Shown: positions 34,067 to 42,651 of the stretch, one piece after another
Layout: the number at the start of each line of letters is the position of its first letter
Numbering within the stretch: the stretch's first letter is position 1
Assembly (NCBI RefSeq): GCF_014489075.1
Contig: NZ_JACTGR010000001.1
Location: 434,001-498,000 of the forward strand
Direction: 5' to 3'
DNA from: Sphingomonas sp. JC676
GTDB taxonomy: Bacteria > Pseudomonadota > Alphaproteobacteria > Sphingomonadales > Sphingomonadaceae
DNA length: 64,000 bases
The notes under the pieces: generated by a model
What the model was told of the DNA's origin: nothing
Database searches by the model: none
The model's input: the letters and a program-made list of their open reading frames with translations, nothing else
Program-made: the position numbers and the translations under genes

Positions 34067-35107
34067 ATGAACGAACATACCCCCCGCCGCTATCGCGGAT
34101 CGCTGCTCGAACGGGCGGCGGCGCAGAACCAGTTCGCGGTTCCGGGCACCGGCAACCAGCCGACCTTCGCCGTACCTGAACCGGCGCCGGCTCCGCAGCA
34201 TGCTCCTCCGGCGCAGCCGGTCCAGGCGCCTGCCGCGCAGGAGCGCGAGGGTCCTCTGCTGCGCCGCGGCCATGAAGTCGAGACGCCCGCGCCCGAGCCG
34301 GTGATTGCGTCGGCGCCCGCGCCGGTTGCCGAACCCCTCATCCGTCCGGCGTCGGCGATGGTGCAGCCCGGCGTCCGCCGCTCGGCGCCGATCGACCGCG
34401 ATGCCCTGGCCGAGGCGGGGATGCTCGTCCCGGGCGGGCCGATCACTCCGCTGGCGGAGGAATTCCGCATGGTGAAGCGCCAGCTTCTGCTCACCGCCCG
34501 CGCCGTGGCGGGGGCGGATGCCGATCGCGCACGGATGATCCTGGTCTGCTCGGCGCAGCCCGACGAGGGCAAGACCTTCTGCGCGATCAACCTCGCACTC
34601 TCGATGTCGGCCGAGAAGGACGTCGAGATCCTGCTGGTCGATGCCGATTTCGCCAAGCCCGACATCCTTGAGCGGCTGGGCCTGCCACAGGGCCCGGGCC
34701 TGCTCGACGCACTGACCGGCGACGTGGATGTCGAGGACTGCATCCTGGACACCGACGTTCCCCAGCTGTCGGTTCTCCCCGCCGGCACGCGCAGCGTCAG
34801 CGACACCGAATTGCTGGCCAGCGACAAGGCGCGTCGCATTCTCGACAAGCTGGCCGCGGCCAATCCGCGCCGCATCGTGATCTTCGATTCGCCTCCCGCG
34901 CTCGCGGCCTCGCCGGCATCGGTGCTGGCGCTCCATGCCGGGCAGGTGATGCTCGTCGTCCGCGCCGACCGCACCAGCGAGAGCGACCTGCGCGCCACCG
35001 TCGCCGCGCTCGACGGCTGCGAGCATATCCAGCTCGTCCTCAACTCGGTGTCGTTCCAGCCCGCCGGCCGCCGCTTCGGCAGCTATTACGAGGAGACGGG
35101 AAAGTGA
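34067..35107 (+). CDS. XrtA-associated tyrosine autokinase
   Basis: 346-residue cytoplasmic BY-kinase that works with the chain-length factor to control polymer length. The first ~130 residues are a proline/alanine-rich linker. The kinase part has Walker A SAQPDEGKT (about 162-170), Walker A' ILLVDADF (about 188-195) and Walker B IVIFDSPP. Only a short C-terminal tyrosine cluster (GSYYEE) is visible for autophosphorylation. The stop overlaps the next GTG start by 4 bases. Confidence 0.92.
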   Translation: MNEHTPRRYRGSLLERAAAQNQFAVPGTGNQPTFAVPEPAPAPQHAPPAQPVQAPAAQEREGPLLRRGHEVETPAPEPVIASAPAPVAEPLIRPASAMVQPGVRRSAPIDRDALAEAGMLVPGGPITPLAEEFRMVKRQLLLTARAVAGADADRARMILVCSAQPDEGKTFCAINLALSMSAEKDVEILLVDADFAKPDILERLGLPQGPGLLDALTGDVDVEDCILDTDVPQLSVLPAGTRSVSDTELLASDKARRILDKLAAANPRRIVIFDSPPALAASPASVLALHAGQVMLVVRADRTSESDLRATVAALDGCEHIQLVLNSVSFQPAGRRFGSYYEETGK

Positions 35108-36699
35108 TCCGCTTCGGCATCGCCGCCGGCATCCTGGCGCTCGCGATCCAGCCCGTGAACGCACAGCGCCGCGTCCAGGTGACGCCCTATATCGAGGCGA
35201 GCCAGGTGCTCGCTGCCGATCTGGGGAGCGGCGGCGACGTGCTCACCTATTCGACGCTGAGCGCCGGCATCGACGCATCGGTGCATACGCGCCGCGTCGA
35301 GGTGCAGATCAGCTACCAGTATGAGCATCGCTTCTCCTACGACGACAATCTGACCGACGATCACACGCATAGCGGCCTTGCCCGCGCCAAGGCGGTGGTT
35401 GCTCCGGGACTGACCATCGAAGGCGGCGCGATCGCGACGCGCACCCGCGCGGATATCCGGGGCGATGCGCCGCAGAGTTTCGCCGGCAACACACGCAATG
35501 TGAGCCAGGTCTATTCGGCATATGCCGGGCCGAGCCTGGCGACGAATCTCGGCCACATGTTTATCAACGCGGCCTATCGCTTCGGCTATACCAAGGTCGA
35601 GGCGCCGGGCGATACGGGGGTGCCGGCCAACCAGCCGCGGCTCGACTATTACGACGATTCGAAGGTGCATGTGGCGACCGCCAGTGTTGGCGTGAAGTCG
35701 GGCACGGTGCTACCGGTCGGGATCACCGCGAGCGGATCGTTCACGCGTGAGGATGCCGGCCAGCTCGACCAGCGCTTCGAGGGCAAATATGGCCGCGGCG
35801 ACGTGGTGCTGCCGGTCGCGCGTGGCGTCGCGCTCACCGCGGGCGTCGGCTATGAGCAGATCCAGATCAGCCAGCGCGATCCGGTGCTGAACGGCATCGG
35901 CGATCCGGTGCTCGATTCGCATGGCCGCTTCGTCACCGACAAGTCTTCGCCGCGCCGGATCGCCTATGACCTGAGCGGCGTCTTCTGGGATGCCGGCGTG
36001 ATCTGGCGCCCGAGCACGCGCACCTTCCTGGAAGCGCGCGTGGGCCGCCGCTATGGCTCGATGAGCTATACCGGCTCGTTCAGCTATCAGATGGGCCCGG
36101 GCAGCGGCGTGCAGATCGGCGTCTATGACAGCGTCGAGAGCTTCGGCCAGCAGCTGAACGGCAGCCTGTCGACGCTGCCGACCGCGTTCGTCACCACCAC
36201 CGATCCGTTCGGCAACCAGTTCAGCGGCTGCATCTACGGCACCGTGGGCAGCGCGACCGGCGGGTGCCTGAACAGCATCTTCGCCTCCGCGGTGACCTCC
36301 GCCTATCGCGCGCGCGGCGTCGCCGGCGTGGCGGTGCTCAACCGCGGCAACACCCGGTTCGGCATCGGCGGCGGCTATGCCAGGCGCACCTTCATCGCGC
36401 CCAACATACCCGGTGCCTTCACGCTGAACGGCATCGAGGACGAGAGCATCTATGGCCAGTTCTTCGCGTCGACCGATATCGGCCGCAACGGCCAGCTGAG
36501 CAGCAGCGTGTTCGCCAGCTATTACAACACCGATCTGCCGGGCAATGACGGCATCCTCGGCTGGGGCGCGAATACTGCGTATACGCATAGCTTCGGACAT
36601 TTGGGGGCAACAATTTCGGCGGGCATATTCGGCTTCGATCGCGACGGCGACAGCAGCACATCGGCCCAGGCGCTGCTCGCAATGCGTTACGGATTCTAA
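35104..36699 (+). CDS. XrtA-associated outer-membrane beta-barrel protein
   Basis: 531-residue protein with a signal peptide (IQPVNAQRR) and a body of alternating strands rich in Tyr, Gly and Thr, ending in the barrel signature ALLAMRYGF. It matches the outer-membrane protein family constant in XrtA exopolysaccharide loci and probably forms the secretion pore with the export lipoprotein. Start GTG 35104 overlaps the kinase stop (GTGA). Confidence 0.88.
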   Translation: MIRFGIAAGILALAIQPVNAQRRVQVTPYIEASQVLAADLGSGGDVLTYSTLSAGIDASVHTRRVEVQISYQYEHRFSYDDNLTDDHTHSGLARAKAVVAPGLTIEGGAIATRTRADIRGDAPQSFAGNTRNVSQVYSAYAGPSLATNLGHMFINAAYRFGYTKVEAPGDTGVPANQPRLDYYDDSKVHVATASVGVKSGTVLPVGITASGSFTREDAGQLDQRFEGKYGRGDVVLPVARGVALTAGVGYEQIQISQRDPVLNGIGDPVLDSHGRFVTDKSSPRRIAYDLSGVFWDAGVIWRPSTRTFLEARVGRRYGSMSYTGSFSYQMGPGSGVQIGVYDSVESFGQQLNGSLSTLPTAFVTTTDPFGNQFSGCIYGTVGSATGGCLNSIFASAVTSAYRARGVAGVAVLNRGNTRFGIGGGYARRTFIAPNIPGAFTLNGIEDESIYGQFFASTDIGRNGQLSSSVFASYYNTDLPGNDGILGWGANTAYTHSFGHLGATISAGIFGFDRDGDSSTSAQALLAMRYGF

Positions 36700-36724
36700 A
36701 GGGAGCGTTGCTCTCGCGGAGTGA

Positions 36725-37825
36725 ATGACGATGTACGACGACCATTACGGATTGAGCGGCCGGCCGTTCCAGCTGACGCCCGATCCCAATTTCTGGTTCG
36801 ATACGGCCACGCACCGCAAGGCGATGGCCTATCTCGGCTATGGCCTGAGCCAGGGCGAGGGCTTTGTCGTGATTACCGGCGATCCCGGCGCGGGCAAGAC
36901 CACGCTGATGGGCCATCTGCTCGCCGAGATCGACAGCGAGCGGCTGAACGTCATCAAGATCGTCTCCGCGCAGCTCGAGCCCGACGAGCTGCTGCGGCTG
37001 GTCTGCGCCGGTCTCCAGGTCGATGCCTCGGAGCTTTCCAAGGCGACGATGCTCGCGGCGATCGAGCGCGGGCTGCATACGATGGCGCGCAACGGCAAGC
37101 GTACCCTTCTGGTGGTCGACGAGGCGCAGGCGCTGCCGTTTGAGAGCCTGGAAGAGCTGCGCATGCTCTCCAACTTCCAGGCCGGCGGCTATCCGCTGCT
37201 TCAGATCTTCCTGCTCGGCCAGCCCGAGTTCCGCCTGACGCTGCATGAGACGCAGTTCGAGCAATTGCGCCAGCGCGTGATCGCGATGCATCATCTGGCG
37301 CCGATGGATGCCGACGAGGTCGAGCCCTATCTGATCCATCGGCTTTCCTGCGTCGGTTGGCGCGGCCGCCCGCGCTTCACCAATGACGGCATCGAGGCGA
37401 TCTATCGCTGGTCGGGCGGCATTCCGCGTCGGGTGAACCAGCTTGCCAGCCGCGTATTGCTGTTTGGCGCGGTCGAGCAGATCGACAGCTTCGGTGGGCA
37501 TGAGGTCGGCGCGGTGATCGCGGACCTCGACAATGACACGCCGGGCCGCGCGCACAGCCGCATCGCCGAGGCCTTCCCGAACCGCACCCCGGCGCCGATG
37601 CCGATGGGCACCCCGGTACCGCCCGAACCCGTTCAGCCGCGTCGGCGGAAGACCGATGCGGTGGCGGAAGGCGGCGATGTCGAGCAGCGCGTCGCGCAGC
37701 TCGAGGCGCAGGTGCGCCAGCAGGACGAGGCGCTGCGGCGCGTGCTGGCGTTGCTGGTCGATTGGGTAGAGAATGGCGAGGGCGAGCGGCCGGACATTTC
37801 CGCGCTGCGCCGAACCACGGTCTGA
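36725..37825 (+). CDS. XrtA-associated ExeA-like ATPase
   Basis: 366-residue AAA ATPase. Walker A GDPGAGKTT (52-60), Walker B LLVVDEAQ, sensor segment IFLLGQPEFR and the arginine-containing GGIPRRVNQL are present, as in ExeA/GspA-type ATPases. The C-terminus is proline-rich then a coiled-coil (QRVAQLEAQVRQQDEALRRV). It likely energises assembly of the export apparatus, but the exact role in this family is unknown. A second ATG two codons in is an equal start candidate. Confidence 0.9.
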   Translation: MTMYDDHYGLSGRPFQLTPDPNFWFDTATHRKAMAYLGYGLSQGEGFVVITGDPGAGKTTLMGHLLAEIDSERLNVIKIVSAQLEPDELLRLVCAGLQVDASELSKATMLAAIERGLHTMARNGKRTLLVVDEAQALPFESLEELRMLSNFQAGGYPLLQIFLLGQPEFRLTLHETQFEQLRQRVIAMHHLAPMDADEVEPYLIHRLSCVGWRGRPRFTNDGIEAIYRWSGGIPRRVNQLASRVLLFGAVEQIDSFGGHEVGAVIADLDNDTPGRAHSRIAEAFPNRTPAPMPMGTPVPPEPVQPRRRKTDAVAEGGDVEQRVAQLEAQVRQQDEALRRVLALLVDWVENGEGERPDISALRRTTV

Positions 37826-37829
37826 GGAC

Positions 37830-38672
37830 ATGATCACCAACGGGCTCTCGGTCGACGTCGAGGACTGGTTTCAGGTCGGCGCGTTCGAGAACACGATCTC
37901 GCGCGACGACTGGGATTCGCTCGAGCATCGCGTCGAGGCCAATACCGACAAGGTGCTGGCGCTGTTCGACGCCGGCGGGGTCAAGGCGACCTTCTTCACC
38001 CTGGGATGGGTGGCGGAGCGCTATCCGGCGCTGATCCGGCGCATCGCCGAGGCAGGGCATGAAGTCGCCAGCCATGGCTGGGACCATCGTCGCGTCTTCA
38101 CCATGGGGCCCGAGCAATTCCGCGCCGATCTGGCCGCGGCACGCACCGCGCTGGAGGATGCCGCGGGCGTCGCCGTCACCGGCTATCGCGCGCCTAGCTT
38201 CTCGATCGACACCCGCACGCCCTGGGCGCACGAGGTGCTCGCGGACGAGGGCTATCTCTATTCGTCGAGCATCGCGCCGATCCGGCACGACCATTATGGC
38301 TGGCCCGACGCGCCGCGTGGCGCGCACCAGCCGGTGTGCGGATCCGAGCTGATCGAGCTGCCGATCACGATCGCGCGCTTCCTGGGCAAGGAAATCACCG
38401 CGGGCGGCGGCTTCTTCCGCCTGTTGCCGTCGGGGGTCACGCATCGCGCGGTCCGCCGGGCCAATCATCTCAACCGCGCGGCGATCTTCTATTTCCACCC
38501 CTGGGAGATCGATCCCGGCCAGCCGCGCGTGACCGATGCGCCGTTCAAATCCAGGCTGCGGCATTATTCGCGGCTGGGCGCGATGGCGGGCAAGCTCGAA
38601 AAGCTGATCGCCGGGCATCGCTGGGGCCGGATCGACCAGGTCGCGGCCGAGGCGATGCGGCGGCCGCAATGA
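37830..38672 (+). CDS. Polysaccharide deacetylase, XrtA-associated
   Basis: 280-residue NodB-fold enzyme expected to remove acetyl groups from N-acetylated sugars of the polymer. Motif 1 contains LSVDVEDWFQ (catalytic and metal aspartates), motif 2 HEVASHGWDHR (metal histidines), and motif 3 TGYRAPSFSID. There is no signal peptide at this start, though family members act on the polymer; export is therefore uncertain. GAGG precedes ATG 37830. The stop overlaps the FemAB gene start (ATGA). Confidence 0.92.
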   Translation: MITNGLSVDVEDWFQVGAFENTISRDDWDSLEHRVEANTDKVLALFDAGGVKATFFTLGWVAERYPALIRRIAEAGHEVASHGWDHRRVFTMGPEQFRADLAAARTALEDAAGVAVTGYRAPSFSIDTRTPWAHEVLADEGYLYSSSIAPIRHDHYGWPDAPRGAHQPVCGSELIELPITIARFLGKEITAGGGFFRLLPSGVTHRAVRRANHLNRAAIFYFHPWEIDPGQPRVTDAPFKSRLRHYSRLGAMAGKLEKLIAGHRWGRIDQVAAEAMRRPQ

Positions 38673-39742
38673 ACGCGCCGATGCTGAAGCGACCGATCGG
38701 CGTGCGGCTCGCCGATCTGGGGGATGCGATCGATGGTGCGCGGATCGGCGCCTGGGTGCAGGATCATGCGCAGGGGACGCCGTTTCATTTGCCCGCGTGG
38801 AGCGTGGCGGTGGCGCGCGGATGCCGCCAGCGCAGCCATTATCTGATCGCCGAGCGCGGCAAAAGCGAGATCGTCGGGGTGCTGCCACTCACCGAGATGC
38901 ATTCGCCTTTGTTCGGCCGGGCGCTGGTTTCGACCGGGTTCGGCGTGGGCGGCGGCATATTGGCCGATACGCCGGCGGCGGTGGTCGAACTGGGTGAAGC
39001 GGCCTGGGCGCTGGCGGCCCGGCTCTGCTGCCCGAGGGTCGAGCTGCGTGGCGGCGCGCGGCCCGGCGAGGCCTGGCATATCGACGACACGACCTATCTG
39101 GGCTTTGTCCGGGACCTTGCGGTCGACGACGAGGCCGAATTGCTCGCGATCCCGCGCAAGCAGCGCGCCGAGGTCCGGCGTACGCTGGGCAACGATCTGG
39201 AGGTGCTCGCCGGGCGTCACCTGGGCGATGTGCGCGCGCATTATGCCGTTTATGCCGAGAGCGTCCGCAATCTCGGCACGCCCGTATTTCCCCTGAATCT
39301 TTTTTCCGAAGTTCTGCGCGAATTTGATAGTGCTGCGGATCTGCTTTTGGTCCGGCACCGGGGGGTGGCAGTGGCGAGCGTGTTGAGCCTCTATTGGAAC
39401 GGCACGGTCTATCCTTACTGGGGTGGAGGCACCGCCGCGGCGCGGACGCTGCGCGCCAACGATGCCATGTATTTCGCGCTGATGGGGCATGCGCGCGAGC
39501 GGGGTTGCACGAAGTTCGATTTCGGGCGCTCGAAGGCCGGGACCGGCGCCGCCGCATTCAAGAAGAATTGGGGCTTCGAGCCCGAGCCGCTGACCTATTT
39601 CGCGCGCACCACCGATGGCGCGCCACCGCGCAGCGTCAATCCGCTCGATCCCAAATACCGGCTCCAGGTCGAGACCTGGAAGAAGCTGCCGCTGTGGCTG
39701 GCCAATCGCGTCGGTCCGTGGATCTCGCAGGGGCTGGGGTGA
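38669..39742 (+). CDS. FemAB-like aminoacyl/acyltransferase, XrtA-associated
   Basis: 357-residue GNAT-fold protein of the FemAB type found in XrtA loci. FemAB proteins move amino acids from aminoacyl-tRNA onto peptidoglycan stem peptides; here the acceptor could be the exopolysaccharide. Recognisable segments are GVGGGILADTP, AEVRRTLGNDLEV, AVASVLSLYWNGTVYPYWGG and FDFGRSKAGTGAAAFKKNWG, the conserved core of the family. One-base overlap with the next gene (TGATG). Confidence 0.88.
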   Translation: MNAPMLKRPIGVRLADLGDAIDGARIGAWVQDHAQGTPFHLPAWSVAVARGCRQRSHYLIAERGKSEIVGVLPLTEMHSPLFGRALVSTGFGVGGGILADTPAAVVELGEAAWALAARLCCPRVELRGGARPGEAWHIDDTTYLGFVRDLAVDDEAELLAIPRKQRAEVRRTLGNDLEVLAGRHLGDVRAHYAVYAESVRNLGTPVFPLNLFSEVLREFDSAADLLLVRHRGVAVASVLSLYWNGTVYPYWGGGTAAARTLRANDAMYFALMGHARERGCTKFDFGRSKAGTGAAAFKKNWGFEPEPLTYFARTTDGAPPRSVNPLDPKYRLQVETWKKLPLWLANRVGPWISQGLG

Positions 39743-40968
39743 TGGGCGACATATTGTTCCTCGCGCACCGGGTGCCCTATCCGCCGAACCGCGGGGACAA
39801 GATCCGTGGCTTCCACCTGCTCAAATATCTCTCGACCAAGAAGCGCGTGCACCTGATCGCCTTTGCCGATGATCCGGCGGATCTTCGCCAGAAGGACGGG
39901 CTGAAGCGCTATACCGGCAACCGCTCGATCGTGTGGCGATCGAAGGCGGGCGTCGTCGCCGGCCTGCGCGCGCTGGCCTCGCGGCGGCCGATATCGGTGG
40001 TTGCGTTCGACAATGCGGCGCTGCGGCTGTCGGTCGAGAATATCCTCGCGCGGCACGCGATCGACACGATCTTCATCTTCTCCGGGCAGATGGCGCAGTA
40101 TCTGCCGGCGCGGCCGCGCCAGCGCGTCATCATGGATTTCGTCGACATGGATTCGGCCAAGTTCGCCGCCTATTCGAAGACTACCCGCTGGCCGATGTCG
40201 TGGGTGCATCGCCGCGAGGCGAATTTGCTCCAGCAGTTCGAGAAGCATGTCGCGGCGCGTGCGGATGCCAGCCTGTTCGTGAGCGAGGCCGAGGCGCAGC
40301 TGTTTCGCGACCGCACCGGCGCGGACTGCGTCCATGTGATCGAGAATGGCATCGACACCGAATATTATGATCCCACCGCCGAATTCCGCCGGATCGAGAC
40401 GATGGACCCACTGGTCGTGTTCACCGGCCAGATGGACTACCGCCCCAATATCGAGGCGGTGACCTGGTTCGCCGAGGCGATCTTTCCGCACATCCGGCTG
40501 GTCCATCCCGAGGCGCGCTTCGCGATCGTCGGCCGCGCGCCGAGCGATGCGGTGAAGGCGCTCGCCAAATTGCCGGGCGTGACGGTGACCGGACCTGTGA
40601 ACGACGTACGCGGCTGGCTGGCGGCGGCTTCGGTGGTGGTCGCGCCGCTCAAGATGGCGCGGGGCATCCAGAACAAGGTCCTCGAAGGCATGGCGATGGC
40701 GCGGCCGGTGGTCGCGTCGAGCGCGGCGGCCGAAGGGCTCGATCATGGAGGAACGATCCGCGTGGGATCGAGCGTCGCCGAGATCGCCGATGCGGTGAAT
40801 GACCTGCTTTCACGCCCCGCCGAGGCAGCGGAACTCGGCGCTGTGGCCCGCCGGCAGGTGATCGAACGCTATAGTTGGGAGGCCCGCCTGGCGCCGCTCG
40901 ACGCGGTATTGGGCCTGCCGCTGCGCGCGGCCAAGGCCGAGCGCATGGCGCGGAGGACGGCGGCATGA
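39742..40968 (+). CDS. XrtA/PEP-CTERM-associated glycosyltransferase
   Basis: 408-residue GT-B (GT4-like) glycosyltransferase. The N-terminus has LAHRVPYPPNRGDKIRGFHL, the diagnostic opening of this XrtA-associated family. The C-terminal domain has TGQMDYRPNIEAVTWFAEAI and the donor-binding KMARGIQNKVLEGMAMARPVV. It acts at the cytoplasmic face on the lipid-linked repeat unit. It is the only glycosyltransferase in the locus, so most polymer-building transferases must be elsewhere. Confidence 0.93.
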   Translation: MGDILFLAHRVPYPPNRGDKIRGFHLLKYLSTKKRVHLIAFADDPADLRQKDGLKRYTGNRSIVWRSKAGVVAGLRALASRRPISVVAFDNAALRLSVENILARHAIDTIFIFSGQMAQYLPARPRQRVIMDFVDMDSAKFAAYSKTTRWPMSWVHRREANLLQQFEKHVAARADASLFVSEAEAQLFRDRTGADCVHVIENGIDTEYYDPTAEFRRIETMDPLVVFTGQMDYRPNIEAVTWFAEAIFPHIRLVHPEARFAIVGRAPSDAVKALAKLPGVTVTGPVNDVRGWLAAASVVVAPLKMARGIQNKVLEGMAMARPVVASSAAAEGLDHGGTIRVGSSVAEIADAVNDLLSRPAEAAELGAVARRQVIERYSWEARLAPLDAVLGLPLRAAKAERMARRTAA

Positions 40969-42503
40969 CGGCAGCGATCCCCGCGCAGGCGATGTCTCCG
41001 GCGCACACGCGGTTCGACGCAAACTGGAAGCGACATGCTGCGATCCTGGCGAGTGCATGGGTGGCGCTGCTGCTGCTGTTCCGCCACGACACCGGCGATC
41101 TCGCGACGATCTACTGGACCAACACGACCTTCGGCCACTGCCTGTTCGTGGCGCCGGTGATCGCCTGGCTGGTCTGGCAGCGGCGGCGCGAGCTGGCGCT
41201 GGTGACGCCGCAGGGATGGTGGCCCGGGCTGGCTTTGGTCGCGGCGGGTGGATTGAGCTGGATCGTCGGTGACGCATCGAGCGTGGCGCTGTTCCGCCAC
41301 GCCGGGCTGATCGTGATGCTCCAGGGCGCGGCGGTGACGGTGCTGGGGCTGAACGTGAGCCGAGCACTCCTGTTTCCGCTGACGTATATGCTCTTCCTGG
41401 TGCCCTTCGGCGAGTTCCTCGAGGGGCCGCTACAGGACATCACGATCGCGATGGTGATGCCGCTGCTGCACGTTTTCGGGGTGCCGGCGACGGTGGACGG
41501 CGTGCTGATCACGACCCCGAATGGCAATTTCGAGATCGCCGAGGCCTGTTCCGGCGCCAAGTTCCTCATCGCGATGGTCGCCTATGGGGTGCTCGTCGCG
41601 AACGTCTGTTACGTCGCCTGGCCGCGCCGCGCGGCGTTCATGGCGATGGCGATCGTCGTGCCGATCATCGCCAACGGGCTGCGCGCGTTCGGGACTATCT
41701 ATGTCGCCTGGTGGACCTCGGTCGAGCGCGCCACGGGGCTGGATCATATCGTCTATGGCTGGGTGTTCTTCGGGCTGGTGATGGCGGCGGTGCTGGCGAT
41801 CGGCTGGAAATGGTTCGATCGCGATCCCGATGCGGCGTGGTTCGATCCGGCGAAGCTCCAGGCGCCCGTTGGGCGGAAGATCGAAGCACCGATCGGAGCC
41901 TTGCTGGTGTTGACCGTTGCGAGCCTGTTCCTCGGCTGGTCGAGCCTGATCGCCGCGCGCGCCGCGCCGCTTCCCGCGCGCGTCGAGCTGCCGCAGGTGC
42001 CGGGCTGGCAGCGCGTGGCGATGAGCACTAGCGCGCCCTGGTCGCCCCATTATCCCGGCGCCGATCATTTCCTGATCGGGCGCTATGCCGATGGCCAGGG
42101 CAGGGCGGTCGACCTCGCCGTTGCGGTCTATGGCACGCAGCACGAGGGCAAGGAGCTGGTCGGGTTCGGCATCGGCGCGATCCGTGAAAATGACCGCTGG
42201 GTGCGGATAGAAGACGAACCGGGCTTTGCGCGGGGTGCGGCGATGCGCATGACGGGGCCGGGGAGGGTAGAACGCGAGGTTGTGACTTGGTACCGGCTCG
42301 GTGACGTACTGACCGGGAGCGACAAGCGCGTGAAGCTGGAAACATTGAAGGCCAAGCTGCTGGGCGGCAACCAGGCCGCCGTGGCGGTGCTGGTATCCGC
42401 CGAACAGACCGACGACGCCGCTGCGCGTGACAGTATCCAGGCGTTCCTGAAGGCGCTGGGCCCGGTGGAGAGGCTCGCCGACCGCATGGCCGGCACGCGC
42501 TGA
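40965..42503 (+). CDS. xrtA: Exosortase A fused to C-terminal EpsI domain
   Basis: 512-residue inner-membrane transpeptidase-like protease that recognises PEP-CTERM tails. About eight membrane helices lie in the first ~310 residues. The catalytic triad is intact: C195 (EACSGAKF), R240 (NGLRAFG) and H261 (LDHIVYGW). After a further helix (LLVLTVASLFLGW) comes a periplasmic EpsI domain (about 345-500; VPGWQRVAMS, VAVYGTQHEGKEL, VTWYRLG). The fusion is common in proteobacterial XrtA. Start coupled to the glycosyltransferase (ATGA). No PEP-CTERM substrate is encoded nearby. Confidence 0.95.
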   Translation: MTAAIPAQAMSPAHTRFDANWKRHAAILASAWVALLLLFRHDTGDLATIYWTNTTFGHCLFVAPVIAWLVWQRRRELALVTPQGWWPGLALVAAGGLSWIVGDASSVALFRHAGLIVMLQGAAVTVLGLNVSRALLFPLTYMLFLVPFGEFLEGPLQDITIAMVMPLLHVFGVPATVDGVLITTPNGNFEIAEACSGAKFLIAMVAYGVLVANVCYVAWPRRAAFMAMAIVVPIIANGLRAFGTIYVAWWTSVERATGLDHIVYGWVFFGLVMAAVLAIGWKWFDRDPDAAWFDPAKLQAPVGRKIEAPIGALLVLTVASLFLGWSSLIAARAAPLPARVELPQVPGWQRVAMSTSAPWSPHYPGADHFLIGRYADGQGRAVDLAVAVYGTQHEGKELVGFGIGAIRENDRWVRIEDEPGFARGAAMRMTGPGRVEREVVTWYRLGDVLTGSDKRVKLETLKAKLLGGNQAAVAVLVSAEQTDDAAARDSIQAFLKALGPVERLADRMAGTR

Positions 42504-42516
42504 CCGTGTCCAACTT

Positions 42517-42628
42517 CGTCATCCCCGCGAAAGCGGGGACCCAACTTGTGCACGTGCCACACTGTAAGCCGACGGGATGCTCCACCGACCAGCAAAGGAG
42601 CTGGGTCCCCGCGTTCGCGGGGATGACG
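42517..42628. repeat. REP-like composite inverted repeat, copy 2
   Basis: Left unit 42517-42543 and right unit 42602-42628 are reverse complements at 26 of 27 positions (CGTCATCCCCGCGAAAGCGG then GGACCCA). Each unit is itself a hairpin (CCCCGC-GAAA-GCGGGG). The 58-base spacer is unrelated. It lies inside the plus-strand operon, between xrtA and the amidotransferase and just 23 bases before the latter's start, so it may reduce or decouple its expression. Confidence 0.9.
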
Positions 42629-42651
42629 ATGTATGGGGAGGATGTCCGGTA

